15,360 nt of DNA from JBAXAM01 sp964565935. GTDB lineage: Bacteria; Pseudomonadota; Gammaproteobacteria; UBA9339. Both the position numbers and the translations under genes were made by a program. The DNA is taken from contig CAZMGW010000030.1 of assembly GCA_964565935.1 (NCBI GenBank), positions 1 to 15,360 on the forward strand, given 5' to 3'. Shown here one piece after another: positions 6,813 to 14,057 of the stretch (position 1 is the first letter of the stretch; every line of letters starts with the position of its first letter). The notes beneath the pieces were generated by a model that was given only the letters and a program-made list of their open reading frames with translations, did no database searches and was not told the origin of the DNA.

Positions 6813-7979
6813 ATGGAACAACACTCCGTTATTTTTACTGTTTTTGTGATTTTTACTGGAGCGGCTATATTTTCAACTTTAGCGCTTTATGTGCGTCAAT
6901 CGTTATTGGTTGCCTATATGCTTTTTGGTGTTGTGTTTGGACCGTGGGGTTTTAAAGCAATTGCTGATGTCAATTTGGTAAATAGAGTGGATGAAATTGG
7001 TGTGGTTTTCTTCATGTTTTTATTAGGTCTGCAGCTACACCCGCAAAGTTTATTACGCATGATTGGCAAAACTGCGTGGATTACACTAGCCAGTTCCGCG
7101 ATATTTTTTGTATTCGGATTCATTGTTGGTTATTGGTATAATTATAGTTTGGCTGAAAGTTTGATTATTGGTGCTTGCATGATGTTTTCGAGTACCATTG
7201 TAAGTCTCAAACTTTTGCATTTTGATGGGTCAGGCAACCAACGGACCAACGAAATTATGATTAGTGTGTTATTGTTGCAAGATTTAATTGCAATCGTGGT
7301 GCTACTTGGTATTAATGTAACAAGTTACGGTAAATTAGCTGCTTCGGAAATCGCCTTGGTTATTTTAGCACTTCCCAGTATTTTGTTATTCGTATTTTTA
7401 GTCGAGCGATTTGTTTTGAGTAAAGTTTTTGCTAAGTTTACCGAGGTTCGTGAGTACGTATTGTTGATTGCGATCTCTTGGTGTTTGGGGATTGCCGAAT
7501 TAGCAAAGGTTGTTGGTTTGTCTTACGAGATTGGGGCCTTTATCGCAGGAATAGCAATTGCAGCCAGTCCCATAGCTTTTTATGTTGCTGAACAACTCAA
7601 GCCAATTCGAGATTTTTTTCTGGTGCTGTTTTTCTTTGTTATCGGTTCTAGCTTTAATCTACATTATTTAAATGTGATTATTGTTCCCACGTTAATATTG
7701 ACTACGGTTTTTATGGTTTTGAAGCCGGCGGTATTTTGTCTTTTGCTGCGTTTTGCGAAGGAAAATAAAAATATCTCTTGGGAAGTTGGTGTGCGTCTTG
7801 GACAGTTGAGTGAGTTTTCGTTGTTGGTGATTTTTTTGGCATATCGATGTGAATTAATTAGCAATTCGGTGATATATTTGGTGCAGGCGGTTACGATGTT
7901 GATGTTTATTACATCTTCTTATTCAGTGGTAACGCGTTATCCGGCCAAAATTATACCTGTAGCGGCTAGCGAGTTGTAG
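6813..7979 (+). CDS. CPA2-family cation/proton antiporter, membrane domain only
   Basis: Inner-membrane protein of 388 residues, almost all hydrophobic helices (about 11-13), matching the Na+/H+ exchanger fold of the KefB/NhaS branch. Recognisable pieces: an early RQSLLVAYMLFGVVFGPWGF segment, DEIGVVFFMFLLGLQLHPQSL (60-80), SSTIVSLKLL, the family core GLSYEIGAFIAGIAIAASP, and RLGQLSEFSLLV near the C-terminus. KefB/KefC-type proteins carry a C-terminal RCK/TrkA-N domain; this one stops right after the membrane part, so there is no visible ligand-gating domain. It probably exchanges Na+ or K+ for H+; ion and direction cannot be read from sequence. It stands alone, 173 bases after adk and 141 bases before ampE. 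The gap upstream holds a small TAACGA/TCGTTA inverted repeat (about 6770-6787). Confidence 0.87.
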   Translation: MEQHSVIFTVFVIFTGAAIFSTLALYVRQSLLVAYMLFGVVFGPWGFKAIADVNLVNRVDEIGVVFFMFLLGLQLHPQSLLRMIGKTAWITLASSAIFFVFGFIVGYWYNYSLAESLIIGACMMFSSTIVSLKLLHFDGSGNQRTNEIMISVLLLQDLIAIVVLLGINVTSYGKLAASEIALVILALPSILLFVFLVERFVLSKVFAKFTEVREYVLLIAISWCLGIAELAKVVGLSYEIGAFIAGIAIAASPIAFYVAEQLKPIRDFFLVLFFFVIGSSFNLHYLNVIIVPTLILTTVFMVLKPAVFCLLLRFAKENKNISWEVGVRLGQLSEFSLLVIFLAYRCELISNSVIYLVQAVTMLMFITSSYSVVTRYPAKIIPVAASEL

Positions 7980-8090
7980 GTAAGCGATGAAGTGTGTAAT
8001 ATTTGCTTTTTAGCGCATATTGTTTGGTGGTGTTTTTGGGAGAACGACAGGGTGCTGAAGCAGAGTAATGGATGTTGTCGATACAAGAAT

Positions 8091-8096
8091 TATAAT
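8091..8096 (+). promoter_or_regulatory. Perfect -10 box upstream of ampE
   Basis: TATAAT lies 24 bases before the ampE ATG, in the non-coding gap after the antiporter gene. No good -35 is at the right distance (about 8068-8074 has no TTGACA resemblance), so the promoter is weak or activator-dependent if real. Confidence 0.3.
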
Positions 8097-8120
8097 GATT
8101 TTATAGACGGAGGCTTCTAT

Positions 8121-8972
8121 ATGATATTAATTGCTATTCTAATTTGTTTGGCGCTGCAACGTTTCGCCGATGTTGGCGGTTGGTTTAAGCCGTCGTGGTT
8201 TGAGATGTATTTAAAGGCTTTGAATCCTTGGGTGGGCAAGCTCAATGAATGGGTGGCAGTGTTTTGTGTAATTGTACCAGTTTTGCTATTTTTGGTGTTG
8301 TTGCATTTGGTTTTCGGGAGGGGATTTTTCGGTTTGTTCGATTTGATTTTAGCAACACTAGTGTTGTTTTTTTGTATCGATGCCCGTGACCTTAAAAATA
8401 AATTAGCCGCCTATTTTGTTAATATAGAAAAAGGGGATTTCCATGCCGCGGTAAGCGATGTTGCAAATTTTGTTGGTGATGTTGCTTCGGATAACTCTGC
8501 TGAATTAAATCGTGCTGTTACCAAGGCCATTTTGTTAGATTCTTTTGAACGGATTTTTGCCGGGTTGTTTTGGTTTATGGTTTTTGGAGTTTATGGCGCG
8601 GCTGCTTATTGTCTTGTAGGGCTGTTGCGTAAAAACGCTCTTAAGGTGGATTCTAATTATATTGAACTTGCAAAATTGGCAGCTCAGATTCAGGACGCGC
8701 TAGATTGGGTTCCGTCGCGCTTGGTAGGGGTTAGTTATGCTTTGGTTGGGGACTTTAATAAGGGGTTTGGGTATTTTAGTAAATTTTTGTTGTCAGGGTT
8801 AACTGGAGTCAAGAAGTTTTCAGTTGATTCAGGGCTTGCAGCTTTGGTTGTAGATCCAGATGGCGCCAAAGCTACCGTAAAGGAAAACTACGCAGCATTA
8901 GATTTAATCAATCATACGCTAATTATCTGGCTTATCGCTCTGGCGCTTGTTTTATTTGGTATTTGGTTATAA
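8121..8972 (+). CDS. ampE: AmpE-like inner-membrane protein
   Basis: Member of the AmpE family (distantly related to CobD/CbiB), a membrane protein originally tied to beta-lactamase induction in enterobacteria with a poorly known biochemical role. The length of 283 residues is practically that of E. coli AmpE. The family hallmark is clear: DALDWVPSRLVGVSYALVGDF, near residues 191-211, plus FERIFAGLFWFMVFGVYGAAAY before it. Membrane segments: about 1-12, 46-68, 72-85, 143-165 and a last helix at the C-terminus. The start at 8121 is chosen over longer readings because GGAGG (8109-8113) lies 7 bases upstream. ampD, its usual partner, is absent. Its neighbour lpdA matches a known genomic association of ampE with the pyruvate dehydrogenase locus. 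Confidence 0.88.
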   Translation: MILIAILICLALQRFADVGGWFKPSWFEMYLKALNPWVGKLNEWVAVFCVIVPVLLFLVLLHLVFGRGFFGLFDLILATLVLFFCIDARDLKNKLAAYFVNIEKGDFHAAVSDVANFVGDVASDNSAELNRAVTKAILLDSFERIFAGLFWFMVFGVYGAAAYCLVGLLRKNALKVDSNYIELAKLAAQIQDALDWVPSRLVGVSYALVGDFNKGFGYFSKFLLSGLTGVKKFSVDSGLAALVVDPDGAKATVKENYAALDLINHTLIIWLIALALVLFGIWL

Positions 8973-9011
8973 TTTTTATTTCCTAATCCAAAGACATAAT
9001 TTGAGTAATAT

Positions 9012-10430
9012 ATGCGCGAATTAAAAACACAGGTTATGGTTTTGGGTGCTGGGCCTGGAGGATACTCCGCTGCATTTCGGGCGGCAGATTTGGGCAAGCA
9101 AGTTGTACTAATTGAGCAAAATGAAAACCTTGGCGGCGTTTGTCTTAACGTTGGCTGCATCCCCTCCAAAGCACTGCTACACGCTGCTCGTGTTTTAGAT
9201 GAAGCTAAACAATTTCATGCTCATGGCATTGATTTTGGTGAGCCGCAAATAGACATTAATAAATTGCGTGGTTGGAAAGAAGGCATAATTAAACGGTTGA
9301 CCGCCGGTTTAAAAGGGTTGGCTAGACAGAGAAAAGTTGTTTTATTGACTGGCGTGGGCAAATTTATTTCAGCCAATCAAGTTGAGGTTGTTATTTCCGA
9401 AGAGTCGGTCCTTGTGTCTTTTGACAATGCGATTATTGCCACCGGTTCCATGCCCGTCAAATTACCCTTCATCCCAGATGATCCCCGCATAATGGATTCA
9501 ACTGACGCTCTTAATTTACCAGAAATTCCAAGGGAAATGCTGGTAATTGGTGGGGGAATTATCGGTTTAGAAATGGCAACAGTTTATAGCTCTTTGGGCA
9601 GTAAAGTTACTATTGTTGAGCTAACCGACCAGTTAATTCCTGGTATTGATGCAGATATTGTTAAGCCCTTGCAGCAGTATAACTCAAAGAAAATACAGAA
9701 GATTTTATTGTCGACCAAAGTATCTAAAATAGAAGCCAAGCCCGATGGGTTATGGGTAAATTTTGAAGGGAAGAATGCTCCAGGTGAACCCCAACGATTT
9801 GATCGGGTATTGGTAGCTGTTGGACGCAAACCAAGCGGCAAGTTAATTGCCGCCGAAAAAGCTGGGGTTTTGGTTGATGAGAAAGGTTTTATTTCGATTG
9901 ATGAGCAAATGCGGACTAACGTTGCTCATATTTTTGCGATTGGTGATGTTGTTGGTAATCCAATGCTTGCTCACAAAGCGACTCACGAGGGACGAATTGC
10001 TGCAGAGGTTATTGCTGGAATAAATTCAAATTTTCATGATTATCTCAAGTGTATTCCCAGTGTCGCTTATACTGACCCCGAAATTGCTGTTGTTGGTTTA
10101 AGTGAGAATGAGGCTAAACAAAAAGGAATTGCCTATACCAAAGCGGTTTTTCCGTGGGCAGCAAGTGGCCGTTCTTTGAGCCTGGGCAGGCAGGAAGGGT
10201 TTACTAAATTGCTTTTTGATCCTATTTCAAAAAAAATCTTGGGCGGTGGAATTGTTGGTCCCAATGCCGGTGAGCTGATTGCGGAGATAGCGTTAGCAAT
10301 TTCAATGGGAGCCACTGCTGAAGAAATTGCCCAAGTTATTCATCCTCATCCAACCCTATCAGAAACCACAATGATGGCGGCCGAGGTTTTTCTTGGTACG
10401 GTGACTGATCTTTATCTTGCAAATAAATAA
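9012..10430 (+). CDS. lpdA: Dihydrolipoyl dehydrogenase (E3)
   Basis: FAD enzyme that reoxidises dihydrolipoamide of the pyruvate and 2-oxoglutarate dehydrogenase complexes (and glycine cleavage), passing electrons to NAD+. Motifs: FAD-binding GAGPGG (12-17) ending in VVLIE; redox disulfide CLNVGC (Cys44, Cys49); NAD fold GGGIIGLEMA (180-189); second FAD motif AIGDVVGNPMLAHKA (309-323); dimer-interface catalytic HPHPTLSE (444-451) with His446 and Glu451. The length of 472 is standard. The start is set by a GAG a few bases before the ATG and good N-terminal alignment. aceE/aceF are not in the window; only ampE lies upstream, 39 bases away, and no clear terminator follows. Confidence 0.97.
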   Translation: MRELKTQVMVLGAGPGGYSAAFRAADLGKQVVLIEQNENLGGVCLNVGCIPSKALLHAARVLDEAKQFHAHGIDFGEPQIDINKLRGWKEGIIKRLTAGLKGLARQRKVVLLTGVGKFISANQVEVVISEESVLVSFDNAIIATGSMPVKLPFIPDDPRIMDSTDALNLPEIPREMLVIGGGIIGLEMATVYSSLGSKVTIVELTDQLIPGIDADIVKPLQQYNSKKIQKILLSTKVSKIEAKPDGLWVNFEGKNAPGEPQRFDRVLVAVGRKPSGKLIAAEKAGVLVDEKGFISIDEQMRTNVAHIFAIGDVVGNPMLAHKATHEGRIAAEVIAGINSNFHDYLKCIPSVAYTDPEIAVVGLSENEAKQKGIAYTKAVFPWAASGRSLSLGRQEGFTKLLFDPISKKILGGGIVGPNAGELIAEIALAISMGATAEEIAQVIHPHPTLSETTMMAAEVFLGTVTDLYLANK

Positions 10431-10494
10431 TCCTAAATCCGGCAGTTGAAATCGTAGCGAAATAATCACGGTATTAACAGCAGCCGCAACAATC

Positions 10495-10516
10495 TATAAA
10501 ATTTCATATAAAATTT
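10495..10516 (+). repeat. Two direct copies of TATAAAATTT upstream of ORF6N
   Basis: TATAAAATTT occurs at 10495-10504 and again at 10507-10516, a 12-base period, 14 bases before the ORF6N ATG. It could be a duplicated -10-like element or simply AT-rich leader; no matching -35 was clear. Confidence 0.5.
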
Positions 10517-10530
10517 ATTTTGGGCAATTT

Positions 10531-11078
10531 ATGTCAGCCAAGAAACTTTCTGTTATTCCCGCGGCAACTATTGTTAGTAAAATTCTGTTGCTTCGCAACC
10601 AAAGAGTTTTAATTAACGCTGATTTAGCGACTTTATATGGTGTGACAACAAAGCGTCTTAATGAACAAGTTAATCGCAATATTAAGCGGTTCCCTCCTGA
10701 TTTTATGTTTCAGTTAACTGCCGGTGAAAAAAACAGGTGGTCGCAAATTGCGACTACCTCTCAAGTTTAAAATATTCCAAAACCAACCCTTATGCTTTTA
10801 CCGAACATGGCGCCATTACGGTAGCTAGTGTGCTTAATACTAACCGCGCTGTAGAGGTTAGTTTATTAGTTGTGCGCACTTTTGTTAAATTACGTCAAAT
10901 GATGTCAACACAAAAAGAACTGCGCCATAGATTGACTGAATTGGAGCATCGCTTGGACGGGCATGACGAAACCTTACAAACGCTCGTAAGTGCAATACGT
11001 CAGTTGATGGAGCCACCACTCTTAAAGAAAAAACGTCCTATTGGTTTTGCTCCTTGGCCAGAAAAAAGCTCAAAATAA
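10531..11078 (+). pseudogene. ORF6N-domain protein interrupted by a -1 frameshift
   Basis: The first frame (10531-10770) gives a 79-residue ORF6N/KilA-N-like start: VIPAATIVSKILLLRNQRVLINADLATLYGV..LNEQVNRNIKRFPPDFMFQLTAGEK. It then stops. The second frame (open from 10728 to the stop at 11076-11078) continues the same protein: VVANCDYLSSLKYSKTNPYAFTEHGAITVASVLNTNRAVEVSLLVVRTFVKLRQM, a coiled-coil-like segment, and a C-terminal KKRPIGFAPW tail. Joined by a -1 step at 10734 the product is 182 residues and collinear with the family, so only one base is out of phase. ORF6N proteins occur in phages and accessory regions and are thought to act as DNA-binding or antirepressor-like factors. It may be a decayed gene, an assembly error in an A-run, or a frameshifted gene; both halves look otherwise intact. 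Confidence 0.75.
10728..10759 (+). other. Slippery heptamer plus hairpin at the ORF6N frame junction
   Basis: A AAA AAC at 10728-10734 is in the correct phase (gaA AAA AAC) for a -1 shift. Directly after it, 10735-10744 (aggtggtcgc) pairs with 10750-10759 (gcgactacct): ten pairs with one G-U, loop aaatt. The -1 frame stop is at 10725-10727 and the 0-frame stop at 10768-10770, so the switch must occur in this short overlap. The hairpin begins with no spacer, unlike classical frameshift sites with about 5-9 bases. Confidence 0.5.
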
Positions 11079-11196
11079 TTGCGCCATAGGGTTAATTTTA
11101 CGAGCCATATTTGTAGGTTTGGGATTGATACGGCGAATATTTTTAATCTTGTGACATGTTGTTTTCTTGGGGCGGCTCTTTATTTCCAAAAAATAG

Positions 11197-11224
11197 TTGC
11201 AAATCTAAAATGATATATTATAGT
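11197..11224 (+). promoter_or_regulatory. Promoter of the ABC/GntR/GIN operon
   Basis: TTGCAA (11197-11202), 16-base spacer, TATAGT (11219-11224). The predicted start site is near 11231, giving a leader of about 30 bases. The -10 box overlaps the left arm of the palindrome at 11222-11245. Confidence 0.6.
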
Positions 11225-11245
11225 GCGCTAGTTAACTAATACACT
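11222..11245 (+). promoter_or_regulatory. Candidate operator for the YtrA-type regulator
   Basis: A 24-bp imperfect palindrome centred between 11233 and 11234: AGTG, three bases, TAGTTAACTA (perfect 10-bp palindrome), three bases, CACT. Nine of twelve base pairs are symmetric. The right arm reads TACACT. Placement over the -10 box and start site suits repression by the GntR protein encoded third in this operon. Confidence 0.5.
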
Positions 11246-11262
11246 GATTCGATGGAATGACA

Positions 11263-12111
11263 ATGATTGATATGCATAAATTAACTTTCGGTTATGAAGA
11301 TACTCCTCTGTTTTCAGATCTTTCACTGAAATTGAGACCTGGCAACATCTACGGATTGCTCGGAAAAAATGGTTCGGGAAAAACATCCCTATTAAAAATT
11401 TTGTGCGGTCTTATTTTTCCAACTCAAGGGGAAGTAAATTGTTTTGGTTTTGCACCATTTAAGCGTCATCCGAATTTTTTGGCCGATATTTATTTTGTTC
11501 CCGAAGAGTTTTTCGTGCCTGCCATCACGGTTAGTGAATACGTGAATTTGTATGCTCCTTTTTATCCGAAATTTGATTGGGTGCTTTGGGAAAATAATTT
11601 AAAAGAATTAAATGTCACTGCAGAAAAAATGTTAACGCAATTATCGTATGGACAAAAAAAGAAATTTTTAATTGCGTTTGGCATTGCAACAAAAACTAAA
11701 GTGCTTATTTTAGATGAGCCCACGAACGGATTAGACATTCCTGGCAAAGCTAAGTTTCGCAAACTCATGGCGTCTGATGTGGCTGAAGATCGACTAATTA
11801 TCATCTCCACGCACCAAGTACGCGATATGGAAAATATCATTGATCCCATAATTATTTTAGATAATGGCAAAATTATTTTTCATGAGACCATGGAATTGAT
11901 TGGTAAAAAATTATTATTTGAGCAATCTTCGGGCAAGGATGATGCTGCGATTTACAGCGAACAAACACCAGGCGGATATTTTGTGGTAAAAGAGAATCAT
12001 GAGGCATTTGAATCGCAAGTTAACATTGAAGCATTGTTTAATGCGGTTACTGCCAACCCAGAAAAAATTAAAAAACTATTTATTGAATCAGGGGGGGCTG
12101 ATGAAAGCTAG
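11263..12111 (+). CDS. ABC transporter ATP-binding protein
   Basis: Cytosolic ATPase for the permease encoded next. Motifs: Walker A GKNGSGKT (34-41), a signature LSYGQKKKF (degenerate, LSGGQ expected), Walker B and D-loop VLILDEPTNGLD, and switch His in ISTHQ. The arrangement matches the YtrB/EcsA-like branch that travels with YtrA-type GntR regulators. About 80 residues follow the ATPase core, ending in an ESGGADES tail. The start at 11263 is chosen because GGA lies 6 bases upstream; an ATG at 11257 would add two residues. The stop overlaps the permease start by 11 bases, showing tight coupling. The substrate is unknown; export or envelope-stress roles are inferred from family context only. 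Confidence 0.9.
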   Translation: MIDMHKLTFGYEDTPLFSDLSLKLRPGNIYGLLGKNGSGKTSLLKILCGLIFPTQGEVNCFGFAPFKRHPNFLADIYFVPEEFFVPAITVSEYVNLYAPFYPKFDWVLWENNLKELNVTAEKMLTQLSYGQKKKFLIAFGIATKTKVLILDEPTNGLDIPGKAKFRKLMASDVAEDRLIIISTHQVRDMENIIDPIIILDNGKIIFHETMELIGKKLLFEQSSGKDDAAIYSEQTPGGYFVVKENHEAFESQVNIEALFNAVTANPEKIKKLFIESGGADES

Positions 12112-12835
12112 TCGGTTTATACATTTAATCAAACGTGACATTCTCGTGCGCCAATCACCATTGATCGCTTTTGCGCTCACGGTTGCGGCGATTTTGTTTT
12201 TATTTAACTTAATTGCGCCGTTAAATATAATTAGCATCAACGACAATCCTTTGGTGTACTATTTTATTTTGTTTTTTGGCGGGCTTTGGATGACCGGGAG
12301 CGCATTCAAGGATGTTCATGATAAAAAACAGGCTTATTTTTTATTAACCCTACCCTGTTCTAATGGCGAAAAGTTTTTTAGCTGCTGGCTAATTACGTCG
12401 ATTGGATATGCTCTGAGCGCATTGGTGCTTTACACGGTTGTTTACTGGCTAATTGCCTTTGTTAACGTACTTGTTTTTCGTACTCCTCTTATATTATTTA
12501 AGCCAATTCAACCTATCGTTGGACGGGCCATTCTACAATATTTGGTTATTCAATCTATATTTTTTCTAGGCGCCATTTATTTTAAAAAAAATCAACTCTT
12601 AAAAACCATATTAACGTTGGTGTCAATTAGCATCGTTATGGCGATTTTTAGCGCGTTATTTTCGGTTGCGGTATTTAGCCCCCTGTTTTTTGTTCAGACA
12701 TGGGTTATTCATGATGTTTCTAGTGTAGATTTCGCATCGCTAGCCGGATGGTTTAAGCTTTTATTCTGGACTCTATTGGCGCCATTTTGCTTGTGGGTGG
12801 CCTACCAACGGTTAACTGAATATGAGGACAAATAA
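12101..12835 (+). CDS. ABC transporter permease, six-helix membrane protein
   Basis: Integral membrane partner of the preceding ATPase, 244 residues with about six helices: around PLIAFALTVAAILFLFNL, PLVYYFILFFGGLWM, WLITSIGYALSALVLYTVVYWL, AILQYLVIQSIFFLGAIYF, ILTLVSISIVMAIFSALF and LLFWTLLAPFCLWVAY. A basic stretch precedes the first helix and KDVHDKKQAYFLLTLPCSNGEKFFS follows the second; this LTLP..N.EKF pattern is typical of ABC-2-like permeases in YtrA-linked operons. The start at 12101 follows a run of seven G (12091-12097) acting as ribosome binding site and lies inside the ATPase end; a longer reading from 11999 lacks support. The stop and the next ATG share one base (TAATG). Sequence gives no substrate. 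Confidence 0.85.
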   Translation: MKASRFIHLIKRDILVRQSPLIAFALTVAAILFLFNLIAPLNIISINDNPLVYYFILFFGGLWMTGSAFKDVHDKKQAYFLLTLPCSNGEKFFSCWLITSIGYALSALVLYTVVYWLIAFVNVLVFRTPLILFKPIQPIVGRAILQYLVIQSIFFLGAIYFKKNQLLKTILTLVSISIVMAIFSALFSVAVFSPLFFVQTWVIHDVSSVDFASLAGWFKLLFWTLLAPFCLWVAYQRLTEYEDK

Positions 12836-13209
12836 TGCATTTTCATCAACACCAGGCGATTTATTTACAAATTGTGGATCACATGGTGGAAATGATTCTG
12901 AAAAAAGAATGGGGCAATGACGCGCGCATTCCCGCTATTCGTGAAATGGCTGTTGCTGTGCAGGTTAATCCAAACACCGTTATGCGTGCTTATGCTTATT
13001 TGGAAGATAAAAATATTATTTATAAGCAACGCGGTATTGGTTATTTCGTAGTAAAAGATGCGGACAAAAAAATTTTGGCATTCAAAAAAACCGAATTTAT
13101 TAAAAATGTAGTTCCTGCTTTTTTTAAAAAAATGGAGTTGGCGGGGATTACATTAGAAGATTTAAGCGCACAGTTCGACCAAGCAGGAGAAAATAGTGAA
13201 AAAAAGTAA
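12835..13209 (+). CDS. GntR-family transcriptional regulator, YtrA subfamily
   Basis: DNA-binding repressor candidate of 124 residues, the short size of the YtrA subfamily. The winged helix-turn-helix is at about 8-75: IYLQIVDHMVEMILKKEWG, RIPAIREMAVAVQVNPNTVMRAYAYLED, and the wing IIYKQRGIGYFVV. A short helical tail replaces the ligand domain of larger GntR proteins. It is third in the operon, its ATG overlapping the permease stop by one base, with GAGGA (12824-12828) 6 bases upstream. YtrA-type regulators usually repress their own transporter operon; the palindrome at 11222-11245 over the operon promoter is the natural target. The inducing signal is unknown, though B. subtilis YtrA responds to lipid II-targeting antibiotics. 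Confidence 0.93.
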   Translation: MHFHQHQAIYLQIVDHMVEMILKKEWGNDARIPAIREMAVAVQVNPNTVMRAYAYLEDKNIIYKQRGIGYFVVKDADKKILAFKKTEFIKNVVPAFFKKMELAGITLEDLSAQFDQAGENSEKK

Positions 13210-14017
13210 CAAACTTTTATTGATTGCATTTGGCGTTGTTTTTATTATCTTAGCGACCGGCATAATAACAATCCGGCTTTATTTTACTGGGGCTGTTTCG
13301 TTAGTGTCAGAACCCGTGATTATTAAAATGGAAAATACGATTGCGGTGTCAACAAAACAACACTCCAAAACGCAAGACATTTTATCTGATCAGCAAATTA
13401 ACCCCTTCGACAAATTAAAAATTGCTGGTGCTTGGCGTGTAAAAATAAAAAGGGGTGACCAGTATCATGTACAGGTTACGGCTGCGCCAGAAATTAAACA
13501 GTTTCTTTATGTCAAAAGTAAAAATGGCGTGTTGCATTTACAAATAATTAATCACCCTGAGCATGCTTGGAGTAATATCCACTGCACCGCTGAAATCACG
13601 ACACCAAAATTGAATTCTATTAGTTTATCAGGAGCCGCAAATGTTGCGTTTGATGGGTTTCAGTCCGAAAGTTTTGTGGTTGAGGCAACTGGCGCCTCGG
13701 CTGTTTATGGAAAAAACAATATTTTCAACGACCTGGGCTTAAAAGGCACCGGGGCTTCTAAGTTTGAATTAACAGATACCGATGTTGTTAAAAGTCTAAA
13801 TTTAGAAGGAACGGGCGCATCTAGATTTAATTTATTTAAAGCAAAAGTGAAAGATGCTAATGTTAAAATTTCCGGGGCGTCAAGGGTTGAACTGAACATG
13901 ACGGGTGGTGCGTTAACAGGCGAGCTTTCTGGCGCCTCAAAAATTATTTATACCGGAACTATCAGCAAGTATGCAGTTAACACATTTGGTTCGTCGTCGG
14001 TGAGCTCGGTAAATTAA
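13196..14017 (+). CDS. Membrane-anchored DUF2807 (GIN-domain) beta-helix protein
   Basis: Predicted N-in, C-out protein of 273 residues: basic MKKSNK, one hydrophobic segment (about 7-30), a linker, then a DUF2807-type right-handed beta-helix (about 70-270), the domain often called putative auto-transporter adhesin head GIN. The motif [ST]GA[SA] recurs with Gly at 146, 166, 186, 206, 227 and 246 and a last FGSS at 265, so one coil is about 20 residues. There is no lipobox cysteine and no signal-peptidase motif I trust, so it probably stays anchored and faces the periplasm. The GTG start has AGGAGA (13185-13190) 5 bases upstream, inside the regulator gene (14-base overlap). It closes the ABC/GntR operon; a role in sensing or as a partner of the transporter is inference. 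Confidence 0.88.
   Translation: MKKSNKLLLIAFGVVFIILATGIITIRLYFTGAVSLVSEPVIIKMENTIAVSTKQHSKTQDILSDQQINPFDKLKIAGAWRVKIKRGDQYHVQVTAAPEIKQFLYVKSKNGVLHLQIINHPEHAWSNIHCTAEITTPKLNSISLSGAANVAFDGFQSESFVVEATGASAVYGKNNIFNDLGLKGTGASKFELTDTDVVKSLNLEGTGASRFNLFKAKVKDANVKISGASRVELNMTGGALTGELSGASKIIYTGTISKYAVNTFGSSSVSSVN
13631..13996 (+). repeat. 60-base-period degenerate coding repeat (GAS coils)
   Basis: Codons for [ST]GA[SA] (and a final GSS) recur about every 57-63 bases across this stretch, encoding successive beta-helix coils. The DNA copies are diverged, so it is an old protein-level repeat, not a recent tandem duplication. Confidence 0.7.
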
Positions 14018-14057
14018 TGTTTCATGGTTTGGTTGCTGTTAAAGTTGGGGGTGTTCA

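Noticed and set aside
7992..8120. N-terminal extension of AmpE (43 extra residues)
   Set aside because: The extension is Cys/Trp-rich, unlike AmpE, and a GGAGG Shine-Dalgarno marks the ATG at 8121.
10446..10475. Promoter TTGAAA...GGTATT upstream of ORF6N
   Set aside because: The -10 match is poor at every acceptable spacing; not supported.
11999..12100. Extended start of the permease inside the ATPase gene
   Set aside because: It would overlap the ATPase by over 100 bases with a non-membrane, basic sequence; the ATG at 12101 follows a G-run and gives a normal permease N-terminus.
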